A stretch of DNA of 64,000 nucleotides from Coix lacryma-jobi var. lacryma-jobi (Eukaryota; Streptophyta; Magnoliopsida; Poales; Poaceae): NCBI GenBank assembly GCA_009763385.1, contig CM019831.1, forward strand, positions 16,704,080 to 16,768,079, read 5' to 3'. The notes under the pieces are model-generated. The model saw nothing but the letters and a program-made list of their open reading frames with translations. It was not told the DNA's origin and made no database searches. The translations under genes were made by a program, and so were the position numbers. Below are positions 24,801-36,800 of the stretch, one piece after another. The first letter of the stretch is position 1. The number at the start of each line of letters is the position of its first letter.

Positions 24801-27800
24801 TGTCGCCAGGGGTCCTGCAAACCCACGTCCCCCTGTGGGACCAATCTCATCGGCGCGGCGAACAGGGGCGGCATCGCCCCCATTTCCATACGGCCTAGGC
24901 AACGCAGCCATGACTTACGTCTCGTCAGTGAGCACTAATTTGAGTGCCTATGCAGACCTTCCTGGACACCACCTACGCTCCACCCTCGACCTAGTCGCGT
25001 TTACACCGGCTTCAACATACGCTGACTCTGCGGAGGACAGCGATACGTGGGCCCATGAAGACTTCCCCAAACTCCGCGACCCCGATGCCCTGCGTCAGTT
25101 CCTCACCACGAGCAACTACTGCCTCGGCTACTCTGACTCTGATGAGGGGGGTTACGACCCTTCTCGCGAGTGTTTCCACGTCGAGATCATGGAAGAATCA
25201 GAGGACGACGGTGCCGGCGCAGAACGAGGCGACCACACACCGGCTCCACGCAGTGTGCTCTTGAGGGAGCGACCTGCAGTATCTGCCCCCGAAGGACACC
25301 AGCGCGTGGAACTTGTGCAACTCCAGCAGCTCGAAGCCAAGCTCGAGCACGAGCGCCAACAGCTCCAGCAGCTGCAGCATACGCTAGAGCAGGAGCGGGG
25401 GAACCGCGGCGTTGGCGAAGCTGCTCGGCTGAGAGCCCGCGACGTTCACCAGTGCATCAATAAGGATGAGGGCGGAGAGCAACCTCAGCTCTTCAACCGA
25501 GCTAGTCAAAATGTCACTGCGGCGGCCATACTCCTCCGATCGATGCCCGAGCCATCCACCCCCAAGGGGCGTCGAATCCGCCAAGAGCTTCGGGGGCTCC
25601 TCGAGTGTGCTGCGGTGCAACAAGCCGAGAGTTCGGCATCCCGCCTCCGGGGGCCAACTTCGGAGCAGCCTGCAGCACGCTCCCATTAGGAAAGGGAGGC
25701 CTCGGTGCGTTCGAAGCCAGACCCAGCGCCCGAGGGCCGCAAGGTTCCCTCGGTACACGACCGCATCGTCGACAACCGCCACGACGACCGCAACGGCGGC
25801 GACAAACAACGCCAGGGGGGTGCCGCTCGTGATTATCACCCGCGCCGAGGCGGGCGATACGACAGCGGGAAATACTGTAGCCCGTCACCCGAGCCTCCAG
25901 GGCCTCGGGTCTTTAGCGAAGCCATTCGCAGTTCTCGGTTCCTAGCCCGGTTCTATCAGCCGACCAACCTCACCAAATACTCTGGGGAAACGAACCCCGG
26001 AGTATGGTTGGCGGACTACCGCCTGGCTTGCCAGCTGGGCGGCGCAGACCACGACCTAATCATCATTCGAAATCTCCCCTTATTTCTAGCCGACTCTGCC
26101 AGAGCTTGGCTCGAGCATCCCCCCTCGCTAGATCAAAGGCTGGGCTGACCTGGTGAGAATCTTCGTAGGGAATTTCCAGGGCACATACGTGCGCCCAGGG
26201 AACCCCTAGGATCTTAGGAGTTGCCGGCAGCAGCCAGGCGAGACCCTCCGTGAGTTCATCCGATGCTTCTCCAAGCAATGCACCGACCTACCCAATGTCA
26301 CCGACTCAGACGTCATCGGAGCATTCCTTGTCGGCACCACCTGTAAGGAACTGGTCCGCGAGCTGGGTCGAAAGGCCCCCACCAGTGTGAGCGAGCTGCT
26401 GGACATCGCCACCAACTTTGCCTCCGGCGAAGAAGCAGTGGGAGCCATCTTCCATGACAACAAGGGCAAGGTAAAGCGACTGGATGACACCCCCGAGGGT
26501 TCCGCACCCCGAGACCCCAAGAAGAAGAAGAAGAAAAAGAACTGGCAGGGGAAGCAGGGCGACCCTGAAGCTGCCCTCGTCGCCGCTATAGACCCCAAGA
26601 ACCACCGAGGCCCCCCGAGGGGCCCTGCAGTCTTCGATGAAATACTCAAGAAGACTTGTCCCTACCATACAGGCCCTACAAAGCACACCCTCGAAGAGTG
26701 TGATATGCTCCGACGGTTCTACAACCGGCTTGGTGCTCCTGAGGGAGACGCCACTAAAAAGAACCAAGAAAACAAGGATGACGACTTTCCTCCCGTCCAC
26801 AACTTCTTCATGATCTTCGGGGGACCGACGGCGTGCCTCACGACGAGCCAACAGAAGCGAGAGCACCGGGAGGTCTACACGGTAGAAGTCGCCACACCCG
26901 TCTACCTCAGCTGGTCTGAGGAGGCCATCCCGTTTGACCGCAACGACCATCCAGACTACGTCCCGAACCCCGGGAGGTACCCGCTTGTCGTCGACCCCAT
27001 CATCGGCAACACCAGGCTTACCAAGGTTCTCATGGACGAAGGCAGCGGCCTCAACATCTTGTATGCAGAGACCTTGGACCTCATGGGGGTCTGCAGGTCA
27101 CAGCTCCGAGCCGGTGCCGCACCGTTTCACGGTGTGGTGCCGGGAAAACGCGCCCAGCCCCTCGGACAGATCGATCTGCCGGTTTACTTTAGGACTCCCT
27201 CCAACTTTAGGAAGGAGACCCTCACTTTCGAGGTCATGGGGTTTCGAGGGACCTACCATGCCATCCTTGGACGGTCGTGCTACGCCAAGTTCATGGCGGT
27301 CCCCAACTACACCTACCTCACGGCGTCATCACCGTCGGCCCCTCGTACCAGCACTTGTACGAGTGCGACATCGAGTGCATGGAGCATGCTGAGGCCCTCA
27401 TCGAGTCCGAGACCCTCGCCGCCGACCTGGAGCGACTCACCGAAGAGACGCCCGACTCCAAGCGCCACGCCGAAAACTTTGAGCCTACCGAGGGGGTCAA
27501 GCTCGTCCTGCTCAACCCCAACAACCCCGACGGAAAGATGCTAAGGGTCGGCGTTGCGCTTGACCCCAAATAGGAAGTAGCGCTCGTCGACTTTCTCCGC
27601 GCGAACACCGACATGTTTGCGTGGAGTCCCTCGAATATGCCGGGCATTCCGAGGAAGTCGCCGAGCACTCCTTGGACATCCGGGCCGGCTCCAAACCCGT
27701 GAAGCAGCGCCTGCGCCGATTTGATGAGGAAAAGCGTAGGGCCATCGGAGAGGAGGTGCACAAGATTTTGGTGGCCGGATTCATCAAGGAGGTCTTCCAC

Positions 27801-30800
27801 CCCGAGTGGCTTGCTAATCCTGTGTTAGTTAAGAAAAAGAATGGGAAATGGAGGATGTGTGTAGATTACACTTGTCTAAATAAAGCATGTCCAAAAGTTC
27901 CCTTCCCTTTGCCACGAATCGATCAAATAGTTGACTCTACTGTAGGGTGCGAAACTTTGTCCTTCCTCGATGCATATTCCGGCTACCATCAAATCAAAAT
28001 AAAGGAGTCCGACCAGCTCGCGACCTCCTTCATTACCCCGTTCGGCATGTATTGTTACACAACCATGCCGTTCGGCCTCAGAAACGCGGGAGCTACATAC
28101 CAGCGATGTATGCTCCACGTCTTTGGGGACCACATCAGCCGAACCGTCGAAGCCTATGTGGACGACATTGTTGTCAAAACAAAAAAATGCTCTGACCTCA
28201 CCAGCGACCTTGACATAACGTTCCGCTGCCTCAGGAGAAAGGGGGTCAAGCTGAACCCCGAGAAGTGTGTCTTCGGTGTTCCCCAAGGCATGCTCTTGGG
28301 TTTCATCATTTCCAAGCGAGGAATCAAGCCCAACCCAGAAAAAATCTCGGTGGTCACAGTCATAGGGCCAATTCGAGACCTAAAGGGAGTACAGAAGGTC
28401 ATGGGTTGCCTCGCAACCCTAAGTCATTTCATCTCACACCTCGGTGAGAAAGGCTTGCCTCTGTATCGGCTTCTGAGGAAATCTGAGAGATTCTCCTAGA
28501 CCCCCGAGGCCTAGGAAGCCCTCAGCAAACTCAAGGCATTACTCACAAGTGCCCCCATCCTGGTGCCGCCGGCCGAGAAAGAACCCCTCTTGCTCTACGT
28601 CGCCGCAATGACTCAGGTAGTCAGTGCGGCCGTCGTAGTCAAAAGGCAGGAGGAGGGACACACTCTGCCAGTCCAACGACCTATCTACTTCATCAGCGAG
28701 GTGCTATCCGAGACCAAGACCCGCTACCCACAAATCTAGAAACTACTATATGCGGTAGTCTTGGCCCGACGCAAGCTACACCACTACTTCGAGTCCCATC
28801 TGGTGACTGTGGTCTCATCCTTCCCCCTGGGAGAGATAGTCCAAAACTGGGAGGCCTCAGGTAGAATAGCCAAGTGGGCTGTAGAGCTCATGGTCGAGAC
28901 CCTCTCATATGCCCCTCGGAAGGCGATCAAGTCGCAAGTTTTGGCGGATTTCCTAGCCGAGTGGACCGACACACAGCTGCCACCAGCCCAGTGCCAGGCG
29001 GAGTACTGGATGATGTATTTCGACGGGTCTCTGATGAAAACCGGTGCCGGCGTGGGACTGCTTTTCGTCTCACCCCTCGGAGTGCATGTGCGCTACGTGA
29101 TACGTCTCCACTTTGCTGCATCCAACCATGTGGCCGAGTATGAGGCGCTCCTCAACGGCCTACACATCGCCATCGAGCTCGGGGTTCGGTGCCTCGACGT
29201 CCGCGGCGACTCACAGCTCATCGTCGACCATGTGATGAAGGAGTCTGGCTACCATGACCCCAAGATGGAAGCATACTGCAAGGCCGTTCAGCGGCTCGAA
29301 GACAAGTTCGACGGCCTCGAACTCAACCACATCGTGCACAAGTACAACGAGTCTGCGGATGAGTTGGCAAAAATCACGTCTGGGCAGACCGCGGTCCCCC
29401 CCAACGTTCTCTCCAAGGACCACTACAAGCCCTCAGTTGACTGCGGAGAGCCGGCCCAAGAAAACAGATAGCCTTCCGAGCCCCCCTCGGGGGCTGAGGC
29501 CCCTTCCCGCGACGAGACTGAGGTCATGGAGATCGATGAAAGCCCAACCAAGGCCAACCCAGAGCCCGACTGGTGGACTCCATACCTGCACTATCTCGTC
29601 CAAGGGGAGCTCCCCTCAGACAAGACCCGAGCCCGATGACTCGCGTGACGAGCGAAGACTTTTGTACTAATCGACAACGAGTTGTACAAGCGCAACCTCT
29701 CAGGAATCTTGCAACGATGCATTCCTACCGAGCAGGGCAGGGAGCTGCTCCGAGAAATTCACTCGGGAGCCTGCGGGCACCACGCAGCACCTTGAACCCT
29801 TGTGGGAAACGCCTTCAGGCAAGGCTTCTACTGGCCGACTATGGTCGCCGACGACACTAGGATGGTACGCTCCTGTGAGGGGAGTCAGTTCTATGCTCGC
29901 CAGACGCATCTCCCGACCCAGGCTCTCCAGACGATCACAATCACATGGCCTTCCGCTGTGTGGGGGCTGGATCTCATCGGGCCTCTGCAAAAGGCGCCCG
30001 GGGGCTTCACCCACCTGCTGGTCGCTATCGACAAGTTCTCCAAGTGGATCAAGGCCTGACCGATCGCCAAAATTAAATCTGAGCAGGAGGTGCTGTTTTT
30101 CACTGACATCATCCACAAGTTCAGGATCCCAAATTCCATCATCACCGACAACGACACGCAGTTCACCGGCAAGAAGTTCCTGGAGTTCTACGATGACCAC
30201 CACATCCAGGTGGTCTGGTCAGCCGTAGCTCATCCAAAAATGAACAACCAAGTAGAGCGTGCCAATGGCATGATTCTGCAAGGCCTAGAGCCGAGGATCT
30301 TCAACCGGTTGAACAAGTTTGGCCGAAGGTGGTTGACCGAGCTCCCCTCGGTCATTTGGAGCCTGAGGACGACCCCAAGCCGAGCCACAGGGTTCACACC
30401 TTTCTTTCTGGTCTACAGAGCCGAGGCTGTCCTTCCTACAGATTTGGAATACGGATCCCCGAGGCTAAAGGCATATGCAGAGCAGAGCAACCAGACTGCC
30501 CGAGAAGACGCTCTAGACCAACTAGAAGAGGCCCGAGACGTCGCACTGCTACACTTAGCTAAGTACCAGCAGGCTCTACGGCGCTACCACTCCCGATGCG
30601 TTCGAGGCCGAGACCTCAGCGTGGGAGACCTGGTGCTACGGCTACGACAAGATAGCAGAGGACGCCACAAGCTCACACCGCCATGGGAGGGCCCATTCAT
30701 CGTCGCCAAAGTCCTAAAGCCAGGAACGTACAAGTTGGCCAACGAGGAAGGCGAAGTCTTCAACAACGCTTGGAACATCGAGCAGCTACGTCGCTTTTAC

Positions 30801-33800
30801 CCTTAAGCTTCCAAGCTTTGTAAATGCTTTCGTTCCGAAAGGAAATAAAGAAACGTTTTCTTTATTCGAGATCCCAAGCCCCTCGGGGGCTCGGCGACAC
30901 AACAAAATTCGCGTTTGTAACCAAGAGTGGGGCTCGGCCCTGCCTCAGCAAGACCGAGCCCCCCTCGAGGGCTACAAGGGGGGAGTCCCCCCTACATCCC
31001 TGAAATTCACTTTTGTTTAGACATTTTTTCGGAAAAAGTTTTTCGCGCTAAAACACCCTCTCGCGCTTGGGCAAAACAGCTGCGAGACCTGAACGATTGG
31101 AAGTACGTCCTAAGGGCAGGGCCGGCAGAGCCGCAAAGATCACCCACGCCTCCGGGCTATGGTACTTCCACTCACCACCCTCCGCCCGACGGATGACTCA
31201 TGCTCTGAAATGGTTTCGCGGGGATTTGCCTAAGAACAAAGCAGGGGACAGAGGCTCGAAGACTTGACAGAACAAATGACTAAACACTCACACTTTCAAA
31301 CAGTTAAGGCCTCGGATGGCCATGGACGTTATTGTCTGAAACAACCAAGATCTAATCTATTAGATGGGAGTCTTGGCCCAGAACAATCACAGGTCTCCGG
31401 CGTCATCAGCAGGGGCGGGAAGCACCTCCACCTTGAAGAGCTTTGCTAGGGCAGCGCCAAGAGCCTTGGCCGCCTCGACGAGTTGCATCAGCACCTCGTT
31501 GGCCTTGCCAGCATCCTCTTCGATGACAACGAAGCCTTCACTTATGGCTTGGAGGTTGAGGGCGGAGTAGTGGGAGGAGATTACGGCGAGAGCGCGCTTC
31601 ACGCCGATATGAAGGGCCTCCCGAACCTTCTCGGTCACCTGACCCCATAGTACGGTCAAGCGACTCTGAAGGGAGCTCCCCGACGTGCCCTCCCCAGTCT
31701 CCAAGGCGTCGCAGACAAAGCGCACGGTGCCCTGGAGAGCCTGATGCTCCCGGCTCTCAGAGTCGAGGGCTGCCTGGAGCGCCGCCGAGGCCTCGGCCGT
31801 GTCAGCCAGCTTCTTCCCCAGCTCTGCGTTGGAAAACTAAAATATAAGCACAAGAGAAAAGACAACTGAAATGATGCGCACAGGAGCACGAAGATCACCC
31901 TCTGCTTTCTCCGCCCCTCGCAGGACCTCGACCCGGGACACCTCGGCCAGCTTAAGAACCTTTGTCAAAGTGGCCTCCTTCGACTGGTACGCGGTCTACA
32001 GCATGTCCAGTTCCTCGCCGAGGGTTTTGATAGAGGCAGCCCCGCGCTCAGCCTCGGCCTTGAAAGCATCCCGCTCGGACGTCACCCGAGCGAGGTCTTC
32101 CTCTAGCTTCTGTGCCTTCTCCGCCAGAGGGGCAGCCTGCTCCCGAGCCACGGCCGCCTCGGCGGACAGATCCGAGCGGCGCAGTTTGAGATCCTCCGCC
32201 TCGATGCTCTTCCCCACGAGCGACTCATTGGCACAGTCGAGAAAATGCTGGTGCCACCGAAGCTGCTCCCAGACGCCACTCTCCTGACGAAGGAACTCCG
32301 ACTTGGCCCGAGACCTCGCCATAAGATCTTGGGAAGGTGGAAACATCAAGGCCTCGAAACAAGAAAATAATGACCCGGTCACGTAAAAGAAGTTTCTTAC
32401 CTGAGCGACCTCGGGCAAGTCCAGGCCGACGACGTTCATCGCCATCTTCAGCGACTCTTGGACCACCTCGTGGTACCATCGGAGGGCATCCCACTGGCCC
32501 ACCTCGTCGGCGTCCTCGAGGATGAATAACGGGTCCGCCTCAGGGTCAGCACGATCCTCCCATGCCACGCGCGGGCCACCCCACGTGAAGGGATCACGCT
32601 GGACGTGGATCAGGGTCGAGCTCTCCACGACATCGGGCGCCACAGCCCCCGATGCGGACAGCCCTGCCGTGGCACCACCCATGTCGACCCTAACTGCTTC
32701 TTTTCCTCGGCCCCGGGAGGAGTCGCCGGAGGAAACCAAGAGCACCTCGTGTCCCGCTGTCGCCTCCGCCGCCGTGGGGACAACGGAAGAAGCCGTGCCT
32801 TCATCGGCCTTGGGCGCGTCGGCCTCACGGGCCTCAGGCGCTTGGACCTCTGGCTGCTTAGCCGCCTCCTCGACGACCTCCTCCTGGATGCGCGGACTCG
32901 CCGCAGGGGCCTGCACCACCTTTGTTCTGCGCTGCGGGGTGGCCTGCGAATCGGCCTCCCATTGCGCGGCTCTCGCCACCTCCCTGGCTGATGACCCGGG
33001 GCTCACCTTGAGCACCTTGCGAGGCGCCAAGGGGGGAGTGGCAACCTTGTGCTTCGAGCTGAACATGACGAACAGGGGATGAGCCCGTGACAGTAACAAA
33101 ACAATATAACCAAGCATCACGAGGGATACTCACCCGGACTTGAGGAGGTGCGGCTTCCGCCCCCTCGTCGTCGAGTCCGAAGCAGGCGGCAGCTCGCGTG
33201 ACCTCGACCGCGACGGCGGCTGCTGCGGCAGAGGGGTGGGTGACCTCGCCCGCACGGCCCCCGAGGCCAGCGGCGGTGGCTGGGCCTCAGCAGACCTGGC
33301 CGCCCCCTCGACTCAATGCGGGGACGGTGTGGGCCGCACGAGCGTGCCCCCCGAAGCCACGGGGTCGGCAGGGCGCTTGCCCGAGGCCCGGGTCTCGGGC
33401 ATGTCCCTCGTCGCCTCAGGAAGGGTCGTGGCCCACCCCGAGGTCTCATGTCCCCTTCCCGAGGACTCCACATTAGGGAAGCCCTCGAGTGGCTCATGCC
33501 CACCCGAGGACTCGTCCTCTCCCTTGTCCGAGACCGACTCGGACGGGGACGTCTCCTTTGGGAGACCTTCGGCCCTCTACTTCCGGCGACGCTTCTCCAG
33601 CTCGTCGCGCGAGAGCCTCTTCTCCTTACGCCTCAGCTTGTCGGCATTCTTCCTCCTCTTCTGGTCCTCGGCAAACTGTCGGTTTAGGACACGCTCCTCG
33701 GGGATAGGGGGTTTGGAGGGCTTGACGTCCCTCAGCCCCTAAAAAAGGAACAGCCTAAGTGAGAGGCAATGCGATACGGAAAGAGGCTCGAGGGCTGCGC

Positions 33801-36800
33801 TTGTGTTCTACTTACCAATGACACGTACCCCTGAGTGGGGCGCATCAGAACGGCGAACAGGTCCTTCGAGGCCGGCGCCGCTCCCACCATCTCCTTTACC
33901 CGCCTCTGGATCTCATCGGTGGGAAGAGAGGCCCTCCATCAGTGGAAGGTAGCGACAACACCGGCCGCAGTGAGACCGCAGTCTCGCAGCTTCTGCAGAG
34001 CACCCAGGAGCGAATTCAGCTTGGGTTGCTCCGCCTGGACTGCGTCGTACATCCAGTTGTGATGTCGCCCCAACATGATCCGTCCGGTGAAGGGGGGCAA
34101 CGCACCGCCGTCGTTGCGGAGGTAAAACCAACCGTTCTGCCAGCCCCGGTTGGACGAGGTAAGTTTTGCCGGGATGTACAGGTCCATCCGGTCCTGGCAC
34201 ACTTGAAGGGTACAGCCGCCGGCCCTCACCAGCTTCCGGAATGGATTCCCGTCCACCTTCACCGACTGTGTGAAGAGCTCCGCCTTGAAGAGGTGAAGCC
34301 AGAGATCCCAATGAGGAGGGATCCCCAGGTAGCCCTCGCAGACGGCAACGAAGATGGCCACCTGCGCAATGGAGTTGGGGGCGAAGTTCTGCAGCTCCAC
34401 CTCGTAGTAGTGCGCGAGGGCCCGGATGAAGCGGCCCGCGAGCATCCTGAACCCGCACTCATGGAACACCATGAAGCTCACGATGTAGCCATCTTGAGGT
34501 CTCAGCTCCACTTCATCCGCCCCCGGCGCGATCCACTCCGGCGTGGCAAAGTTGGAGATGGGGCGGAGAAGGCCCCTGTCGACGAGCCTCTGCAGCTCCT
34601 CCAAAGTCACCACGGATGGGCCCCAAGGGTCAGTCGGGAGAACGGGGGCGGCGGTGGTGGAAGCCATCAGACTGGCAAAGCGAATACGGCGGCGGCGAGG
34701 TTTGGATCTCCCTTTCTCTCTCTTCTCCTCCTCTCTCTGCTTTCGCTCTCTCTGTCCTTTGCCGCGCCTCGAGAACAGAGAAGGCAATGCAATGGCAGGT
34801 GAAGGGCCACGCGACACAGGCAACTCATATATATAGGGGAAAGGCCAACGGTCGTGCGGATTTGGCGGAGACAACGGAATCCTCCGCATTAAATGCGCAG
34901 TAGCGAAAAAATCGCCTGCCCTGCTGCAACGTCCCGAGAAACGCACGCATGCATTAACTGCCCGCCCGCGGGCAGGGCGTCACATCCGGCTGCGGCCGCT
35001 GCAGCGCCGCTTCAAAATTGCCTAAAAAGGCGCGCCCACTCATTGTCTGCGTACCAAAGGGGACACTTCTTCAATACCCTTCCTTGCGAAGGAACCACAG
35101 GCGCCGCCCGAACCCCCTCTCATGTTTGCGGACCAAAAGGGATATTTCCCTTAACAGTTCCTTCTTCGAGAAGGAACCACGGGCTCCGAGCCCATTACGT
35201 TTTAGGGGTTCGAAGGCTGGCCCCACAGGGGTCTCGGCAAGCCACCCCGGGACAAAAACCAGGGATGCCCTCAATCATCATGTCACCTCAAGCAGAGGCT
35301 CGGGGGCTTTCCCTTCACCCAGTCGAAGACCCGACGACTCATACAGGCACACGGGCTCCGAGCCCATTACGTTCCAGGGGTTCAAAGGCTGGCCCCATGT
35401 GGGTTTCGACAGTCGCCCCAGGATAACTGAGTGAGGGATGGCTATGGGCGTGCCCGTTACATGGCCAAGGCCCGGGCAAGCGAACGCCTGGGATGCCCTA
35501 AGCCGTGTTCGAGACCAGCAGAGCAGTCATATGTGGAATCCCATCGGAGAGAGGCAGCGAGCCCTCGGAACCTATCGAATGGTTCTGAGATCCACTATGC
35601 AGTTCTAAGGTATTTTGGAGTGCGTCTCTGGACCACTAGCCGGCCCCTATCGAATGGGGCACGAGCCTCCACTCGAACTTACCCGTTCGCAGCTCACCGG
35701 GAATGTCATTGCTCGCCCACCGAGGGTAGCGTGACATATCCCACCCCTCCTCCTTGCAGAAAGGATGCGTGAGGGACGGACAAAAGGTCGAGGGTGCTCT
35801 TGACCGTCCTCTTGCCCTGAGCAGAGGCTCGGGGGCTCTCCTCGCACCTAGCCGAGGACAAACAACTCGTGCTCGCTCCAAAAAGACGAAAGCGCCCCTG
35901 ATCGCCCTCTGGCACCGAGCCGAGGCTCGGGGGCACTTCTCGCATCAAGGCCGAGGCCTAGAACAATTCGAGCCCGCGGGCTCCGAACCCCCAAAACCCC
36001 ATCAGACGGGTCTAAGGTCCACTAAACTGCCCTCTAAGAAGAAACAAAAAAACCCTTGGAGGAATACCTTATTCCTCCAAGGCCTCGGGGGCTACACCCG
36101 GCGGGTGTGCTCGCGCGCACCCACCGGAAAAAAATAAAAAACCTAAGAAAGGGGGCAGAACCCCGACAATACCTTGCAAAACCTCTGAAGGAGTGCGTGC
36201 ACCCCTACAGAGGCTCGGGGGCTACTGTCGGGTACCAGAAAATGGGGTACCCTAAAAAACACACTAAAAGGTACACTCGGGCCCGCTCAGGGGGAGCCAA
36301 AAACGCCCGCGGGCAACTTCCCACTTTAGCCGAAGCACCAAGGCAAACCCCTCGGCGGGCGGCTGATTCTCCGATTCGCCCGAGCCCCCTGGGTCCAGGC
36401 CTCGGGGAGACGCTGATTCTTCGATTCGCCCGAGGCCTCTCGCCCAAGCCTCGGACGAACCGCAATTCTCTGACTCGCTCGAGACCGGCTCAGGCGAAGG
36501 CACCGCAAAATCTCCATCTCGCCCGAGGCTTCAGCGCAAGGCCTCAGACGAGAAGACAAAACCTCCGACTCACCCGAGGACAAACTCGCGCAGTCAAAGT
36601 CGCAACCTCTGCACCAAACGCATGCTCCGACAAGACAGCGTATCTACCCTACATACCGCCACTCCCGCGCAACGTCAGCCACGTACCTGCGCGGTACTGG
36701 TGACGTGGGGCAACGGGACAGGGGTCAAATCACCACCAGCTCGCTACTGACAAGACGGAGTAGGAGTTACCGGGCACTATGCCCACCTACTCTGCACTGC

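Noticed and set aside
26306..26950. Minus-strand 214-codon frame in the gypsy gag region
   Set aside because: A mirror of the GC-rich gag frame on the other strand; no independent motif or splice signal.
33942..34802. Plus-strand 286-codon frame over the antisense exon 1
   Set aside because: The minus-strand frame has the recognisable domain and introns; the plus frame is its shadow.
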